Below, in pieces: positions 58,336 to 64,000 of a stretch of 64,000 nucleotides of DNA. The stretch spans positions 1-64,000 of the forward strand of contig JAJEKB010015297.1 of NCBI GenBank assembly GCA_022393335.1, given 5' to 3'. The translations under genes were made by a program, and so were the position numbers. The stretch comes from Macrotrachela quadricornifera. Taxonomy: Eukaryota; Rotifera; Eurotatoria; Philodinida; Philodinidae. The notes beneath the pieces are model-generated. The model did no database searches, was not told the origin of the DNA, and saw nothing but the letters and a program-made list of their open reading frames with translations. Each line of letters begins with the position of its first letter. Within the stretch, counting starts at the first letter, position 1.

Positions 58336-61090
58336 GTCAAAGATCGAAAAAATGTCCATTTTACCTAAAGTCCGCTAAGAACCTATGGGACTTTATATAC
58401 CTTGACAAATTTCACGTATATAAATAGTTACAGAAACAGCAAAATATAGATGTTTCAGTGACGGATATTTCTTTATTTCAGCGGATTTTTTTTTTCATAT
58501 GAAATGATTTATCGAAATGGATAAAAGAAAAATTTGAATTAGTTTAAAGTAACTCGACAAATATAGTGTCATATATATGATGGACAAGCGGATATTTCTT
58601 TTTTTTCAGCGGATTTTTTTATTCTGTTAAGGATTTTTCTTTTCATATAGCTGGCAAAACTAGTGTCTATATGATGATTAAGCGGATGTTTCTTTGCTCC
58701 AGCGGACTTTTCTGTTCTGTTGAGGATTTTTCTTTTCGTATGAAATAATGTATTGAAATGAATGTAAGACAAGTTTGAATGAATTGAAATTAGCTGGCAA
58801 AACTAGTGTCTATATGATTATTAAGCGGATGTTTCTTTGCTCCAGCAGACTTTTCTGTTCTGTTGAGGATTTTTCTTTTCGTATGAAATATTATGTTGAA
58901 ATGAATGTAAGACAAATTTGAATACATTTAAATTATAGCTGGCAAAACTAGTGTTTATATGATGATCTACCGGATGTTTGTTTGAGGGTGAGAGTGAGGC
59001 ATTTGATCATAGAAAATTGCGAAGATGCCCAGTTTATTCGATCGAAATCTGGTTGATCTTAGGAAGTTTGGGCCAAAAAAAAGAATCTATAAGCTGATTT
59101 TTATTTGAGTATTATTTTTCATCGCTGTTTATTTCTCTCTGGCTGTATCGTAGTTTATAATGATATGTAAAGTATAATCTAAATTATATTCATACGCTTT
59201 ATTGAATTATATTTCGATCAAAAACATATGAATTGGCTGTTGTTTTTAAACTGAAGTCATCCTTGCAGTAGAATAATAACTGTCTTTTACCAGAATTTAA
59301 TATTCACAAAATACTTTGTGAACATGAAAAATAATCCTCCGTTTAGTTAATTCAAATCATAAGTATGTGCTGCCTATTTAATAACACTGAAAACTAAAAT
59401 TCATGTTTCAATATAAGAAAATAATTTTCTAGTTTTGGGTCTAATAATACAGGAATTCGGTCTTAGCTTAATTTTGTCTCAAACTCAATTATGCCAAGGG
59501 CATATCTGCGCTATATGAATATATATATGATGGACTGAAGGATATTTCTTTGTTTTAGCGGATTTTTCTATTCTCCCAACGATTTTTCTTTTGCCATGAA
59601 CTGATTTATTGAGATGCATATAACAGACCTTTGAATAATAGTGTAAAAGAGAAAAGTCCCTATGGTTATACAAAAGTTCCATCAGTATCATAGAAGGTCC
59701 GACAAAAGTGTCGTTAGGAATAAAGAAAAGGCCCATAAGAAATAGAAAAGCCCGCAAGACGAAATTAATGATCATCTATGTAGAAGAGAAAAGTCCATAT
59801 GGTTATACAAAAGTTCCATTAGAAGTATAGAAAGTCCGACAAACGTGTTGCTACGAATAAAGAAAAGTCCTGTAAGAAATAGAAAAGTCTGCAGGACGAA
59901 ATTAATGATCATGTATATAGAAGAGGAAAGTCCGTATGGTTATACAAAAGTTCCATCAGTATCATAGAAAGTCCGACAAACGTGTTTGCTAGGAATAAAG
60001 AAAAGTCCTGTAAGAAATAGAAAAGTCCGCAAGACGAAATCAATGATCATCTATGTAGAAGAGAAAAGTCTGTATGGTTATACAAAAGTTCCATTAGAAG
60101 TATAGAAAGTCCGACAAAACTATCGCTAGGAATAAAGAAAAGTCCTGTGATAAATAGAAAAGTCCGCAAGTCGAAATTAATGATCATCTACGTAGAACAG
60201 AAAAGTCTGTATGGTTATATAATAGTTCCATTAGAAATATAGAAAGTGCGACAAAAGTGTCGCTAGGAATAATGAAAAGTGCGATAAGAAATAGAAAAAT
60301 CCTGTTACCAAAAATAATAGTATCGTATAAAGAAAAAGAAAAATCCTTTTGATAATAGAAAAATGTCGCTTGTGGTGACTAAAGTGGATATAAAGTCCGT
60401 TGAGTAAAAAGAAAATTCCACTAAGAAANNNNNNNNNNNNNNNNNNNNNNNNNNNNNNNNNNNNNNNNNNNNNNNNNNNNNNNNNNNNNNNNNNNNNNNN
60501 NNNNNNNNNNNNNNNNNNNNNNNNNNNNNNNNNNNNNNNNNNNNNNNNNNNNNNNNNNNNNNNNNNNNNNNNNNNNNNNNNNNNNNNNNNNNNNNNNNNN
60601 NNNNNNNNNNNNNNNNNNNNNNNNNNNNNNNNNNNNNNNNNNNNNNNNNNNNNNNNNNNNNNNNNNNNNNNNNNNNNNNNNNNNNNNNNNNNNNNNNNNN
60701 NNNNNNNNNNNNNNNNNNNNNNNNNNNNNNNNNNNNNNNNNNNNNNNNNNNNNNNNNNNNNNNNNNNNNNNNNNNNNNNNNNNNNNNNNNNNNNNNNNNN
60801 NNNNNNNNNNNNNNNNNNNNNNNNNNNNAGAAAAATCCTCTTACGAATAATAATGGTATTGTATAAAGAAAAAGAAAAATCCTTTTGATAACAGAAAAAT
60901 GACGCCTGAGGTTAGTAAAAATAGACCTAAAATCTGCTGAGTAGAGAGAAAAATTCTTCTAACAGATAAGAAGGTGGGGTAGATTATCTAGAAGTGTGGC
61001 TTGAATTTCGTTTACTTTTTTGTGGACTACTAAAGTCCTTCTATTTACTAGCGGATTTTAGGTAAAATGGACATTTTCAGGATCTTTGAC
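58336..61090. mobile_element. Foldback-type element with 137-145-bp tandem repeats in opposed arms
   Basis: Terminal inverted repeats of 42 bp at 58336-58377 and 61049-61090 match at 38 positions; both contain AATGTCCATTTTACCTAAA. The left arm (about 58450-58960) has three to four tandem units of ~143-145 bp (ctggcaaaactagtg at 58651, 58794, 58939) containing gcggacttttctgttctg. The right arm (about 59645-60960) has at least five tandem units of 137-138 bp (tatggttata at 59661, 59798, 59935, 60073, 60210) containing the complementary aagaaatagaaaagtccgc, then a more worn stretch around the gap. One left-oriented unit lies at 59525-59640. The ~550-bp centre is unique and without an ORF. Confidence 0.75.
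60429..60828. other. Assembly gap, 400 N, inside a tandem array
   Basis: Exactly 400 undetermined bases. The flanks on both sides are copies of the same worn unit (cgtataaagaaaaagaaaaatcctt before, tgtataaagaaaaagaaaaatcctt after; first 20 bases near 60332 and 60859), so the assembler probably stopped in a repeat and the true array length is unknown. Confidence 0.95.
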
Positions 61091-62120
61091 AGCCCTCGTC
61101 TATCGAGTTTTTGCTTTGAATTGAGACAATAGCTAAATGCATGTGTTGCTTTGGAATGAACGATAGCAATTTTGAAAAGAATTAGTGTTAATATGAAGAC
61201 AAGTAAACAAGCGGTTAAATATGTTATATTATTTCTTGTATGATTAATTTTTAGTACAAGTACTCAAGATCCTATCTATTGAGATTTCATCGAAGAAGAT
61301 AATGATGATAAGAATGGTGGAAATCGAATCTGATGTACTTCAAAGATCTTCTGGTTTCTTAAATTGTTTTGGTTATTCTTGGTTTGCCAGGTGAAATTAT
61401 CTCCTTAGTTTCAGATTGTACGGAAACAACAACGAATAATGTATGACTTTTTCTTTTTGGATACTATGCATCATTTATTCTATCTATGTTCACTTTTGTT
61501 CTACCATCAAAATTATATAAAGAAGAATTTTTCAATGCTATCAACAAAAGATCGAAACATTTGTCGCATCTCACATGATTTTCAAAATCTGAAAAGATAT
61601 TTTAACATAACTGAATAACTAAATAGTGTACTCTATCGAATTTTTCGCTTCGCTTTTTACGATTTATGAATAAATCTTGAGAGTGACAATGATCATTCAA
61701 ATCTCCGTTCTATTTAGTACAGTTCAAATCAATCCGAAGCTGATGGTAAAGGTACCAAAAGATGACTCTGTAGGCAGCCTTGTGATGTTGATGTCGCAGA
61801 AGATTTTTCATCATACTATTACTTTAGTTGTAAGCGAGTTTGAAGTGTTTAAACAATGACAATAGGAATTTTCATTTTGAAAATATCCTATAAATAAGTC
61901 TTTTTCACTAATGTCTAATCGATCAATGAAAAATCCAAATAAAATTTTTTTTTCTCTCAGTAAGAATGCGTGTCGAAATTTCATTTCGCAAAGCGCATAA
62001 TGTAATCTTCCATGGTATTTACCTTGCACAATCAAAGAACATGAATCATTGTTGCAATGCTATATAAATGGTTGCTTTTCATTATTCTCTTTGCATCTTA
62101 ATTCAACACATTTTGTGAAA
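61091..62120. other. Intergenic, upstream of the VIT/VWA gene
   Basis: No gene recognised. ORFs at 61677-61859 and 61811-62035 lie on opposite strands and show no domain. The last ~100 bp before the ATG at 62121 form the leader of the next gene. Confidence 0.4.
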
Positions 62121-64000
62121 ATGCTACAAAGAAAGCTTGATTGGAATACCCCAATTCATGAGTTGTCACAAACGTACGTCCCACTCAAGCGTGTCAACGT
62201 CGAAGTAACAGTTCGCTCATTTGCTGCTAATGTTACTATTACACAAATCTTTCGAAATGATGAAACTGTTCCCATTGAAGGTGTCTATTGTTTTCCAATT
62301 GAAGAACATGCAGCTATATACCAATTTCTAGCTCGAATCGGTGATCGAGAGATAGTTGCTCAATTAAAAGAGAAAGAACAAGCTCAACGAGAATATAATG
62401 ATGCACTTCGAAATAATCATGGCGCTTACATGCTTGAACAAGATGAACAATCTCAAGATAATTTTATTATCAATGTTGGAGCACTTTTACCTGATCAAGA
62501 ATGTCAAATAATGATCTCCTATGTTACTGAATTAGATCTAGTTGAAAATGGTACGAAAATTCGATTAGTTATTCCAACAACAATTGCACCCCGTTACAAT
62601 CCGAACATAGGTGGTGTCGGTTCACCAACAGGTACAACTACAAAATATGTGGAAACAGCTCCGTATACAATTGAATTTCATTGTAACATTGAAAAAATCG
62701 GCATCACTCGAGTCAGTTCGGTATCTCATCCAATTCAAATCGATCTCGATCGAGACGATATCTATAGGGTTGAATTTGCTCAAGAAAATACTCGTTTAGA
62801 TCGAGATATTATTGTCGATATTGAATTAGACAAAAAACAATCTAGTACCATTGTTGCTGTTGAATCTGGCGCTATCATGGCATCTTTTGTTCCTACCAAA
62901 AATGATTGTCAACTTATTTTGAATAGTGGACAGATTCTCAACGAATTTATTTTTGTAATTGATTGTAGTGGCTCAATGGATGAACACAACAAGATTGGAT
63001 TAGCTCGTCAAGCAATGTTACTCTTTCTGAAGAGTCTTCCTGTGAATTGTCATTTCAATATCATACGTTTTGGAAGCGAATATCATAGTTTGTTCAAAGA
63101 TGTAACTGCCATTTATAATAATGAAAATTCTAGACAAGCTGAAAAACTTATTAACAATATGAAAGCTGATTTAGGTGGTACTGAATTGGTAAGTTGAAAA
63201 CATTCAGAGATGATATTCTTTTGTACGAGTTCCTTTAAAAATTGTTTTTTTAATTTCAGTTACGTCCTGTTCAATGGCTCAAAAAACATCCACCAACAGA
63301 AGGTTACGCTCGTCAACTTTTCCTTTTATCGGATGGAGAAATTTCAAATGTTGATGAAGTACTTGACATTTGTCGTTCAATGGCTACTACAACTCGAATC
63401 TTTTCGTTTGGTTTGGGTTCGGCACCAAGTCGTGCATTGATCAAAGGGCTTGCTCGTACAACCAATGGACGTTTTGTTTTCATTCCTCCTTCGACTAGTG
63501 TTGATATATATGTTGGTGAACAAATGCAAAAAGCATTGCAACCTTGTTTTAATAATGTTAAAATTAAGTTGAATCCCGATTACGAATCGGTCCATGTTAT
63601 TCCTACAAATTCACCACCAGTCTTTGTTAATGATCGACTTATTTTTTACATGATTCTTGACAATGATAAGTCAACAACATTCGATCATAATACAACTGTG
63701 GAACTGTACAGCGGTATACAACGTTTAGCTGAAACTAAACTTACTCAAATTCCTAGTGTGAGCAATGATAGTAAGATTGCTCGATTAGCTGCGAAAGCTC
63801 TCATTTCGGAACTGCAACATCTCAAACTACCATCCTCCAACAATGAAATTAAGCATACTAAGGAAACAATTAAAAAACGCATTCTCGAAATTTCACTCAA
63901 ACACAATATTTTAAGTCCTTACACAGCTTTTCTTGGTATAGAAAAACGAACTAGTACAAGCAATGCTGATATGGATCTACGCGAAGTACCTATACAAATA
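62121..64000 (+). CDS. VIT and VWA domain protein (inter-alpha-trypsin-inhibitor heavy-chain / VWA5A-like), partial
   Basis: Exons 62121-63188 and 63260 to the window end; intron 71 bp, phase 0; 603 aa are visible and the frame continues past 64000. Residues about 10-130 form a VIT domain (VPLKRVNVEVTVRSFAANVT; YCFPIEEHAAIYQF; KEKEQAQREYNDAL). A VWA domain starts at about 275 with a complete metal-binding MIDAS: D281-x-S283-x-S285 in FVIDCSGSMDEHN, T354 in GGTEL just before the intron, and D381 in LLSDGE in exon 2. No signal peptide is visible from ATG 62121, which favours an intracellular VWA5A-like protein over secreted ITI heavy chains; VIT/VWA proteins act in protein assembly or adhesion. 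An upstream in-frame stretch exists but lacks an ATG. The C-terminus is not in the window. Confidence 0.88.

Noticed and set aside
60400..60888. 162-codon ORF in the tandem array
   Set aside because: It spans the 400-N gap and repeats; not a gene.
62611..62799. ORF inside the VIT/VWA gene in another frame
   Set aside because: Shadow frame; the VIT/VWA frame carries the domain motifs.
1..64000. tRNA genes, rRNA, CRISPR arrays, telomeric repeats
   Set aside because: Looked for B-box-like GGTTCGAATCC words, repeat-spacer patterns and G-rich telomere words; none was convincing.

Overview
The window looks like a piece of an animal genome, most probably a bdelloid rotifer close to Rotaria or Adineta. 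It is very AT-rich, genes are sparse, and many introns are only 50-75 bp. The gene families fit that lineage by recall, not by search: an F-box protein with a long repeat-like C-terminus, NHL-propeller/EGF membrane proteins, a divergent 7TM receptor family, a Ly6/uPAR protein, a pentapeptide-repeat protein, and single-exon enzymes of a kind often of foreign origin in bdelloids. There are no operons, tRNAs, rRNAs or CRISPR arrays.

Layout. 1-9 kb: a single-exon FAD monooxygenase (minus), a three-exon F-box gene whose second intron carries a 333-bp piggyBac-like insertion, and a three-exon Ly6/uPAR gene (minus) whose exons are too short to stand out as ORFs. 9-14.2 kb: a dead mariner-like element and a foldback element built from ~34-bp repeats. 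14.4-28.2 kb is the gene-rich part: an NHL/EGF/TM gene with a duplicated propeller exon, a 7TM receptor (minus), a secreted Cys-rich protein, a small coiled-coil protein and an S9 serine peptidase (minus). 29.3-43 kb: a second foldback element, then a decayed tandem array of a 7TM receptor unit (one intact gene, one cut by an assembly gap, two gene-less flank remnants); an 851-bp inverted-repeat element sits in one unit and its empty site is visible in the next. 43.6-49.8 kb: a D8C-like exon remnant, a membrane-anchored pentapeptide-repeat protein and an 871-aa multi-TM protein (minus). 49.8-62.1 kb holds almost only repeats: palindrome clusters, a dispersed ~125-bp repeat, a foldback element split by a hAT relic, and a ~2.75-kb foldback with 137-145-bp tandem repeats and the second gap. 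62.1-64 kb: the start of a VIT/VWA gene that leaves the window.

The most distinctive non-gene signal is four elements, from three unrelated sequence families, that share one design: opposed arms made of short tandem repeats. The best-resolved event is the piggyBac insertion; removing it restores a 55-bp intron and an unbroken 613-aa reading frame. Both N runs are exactly 400 bases, so they are probably placeholders, and ORFs crossing them are not real.
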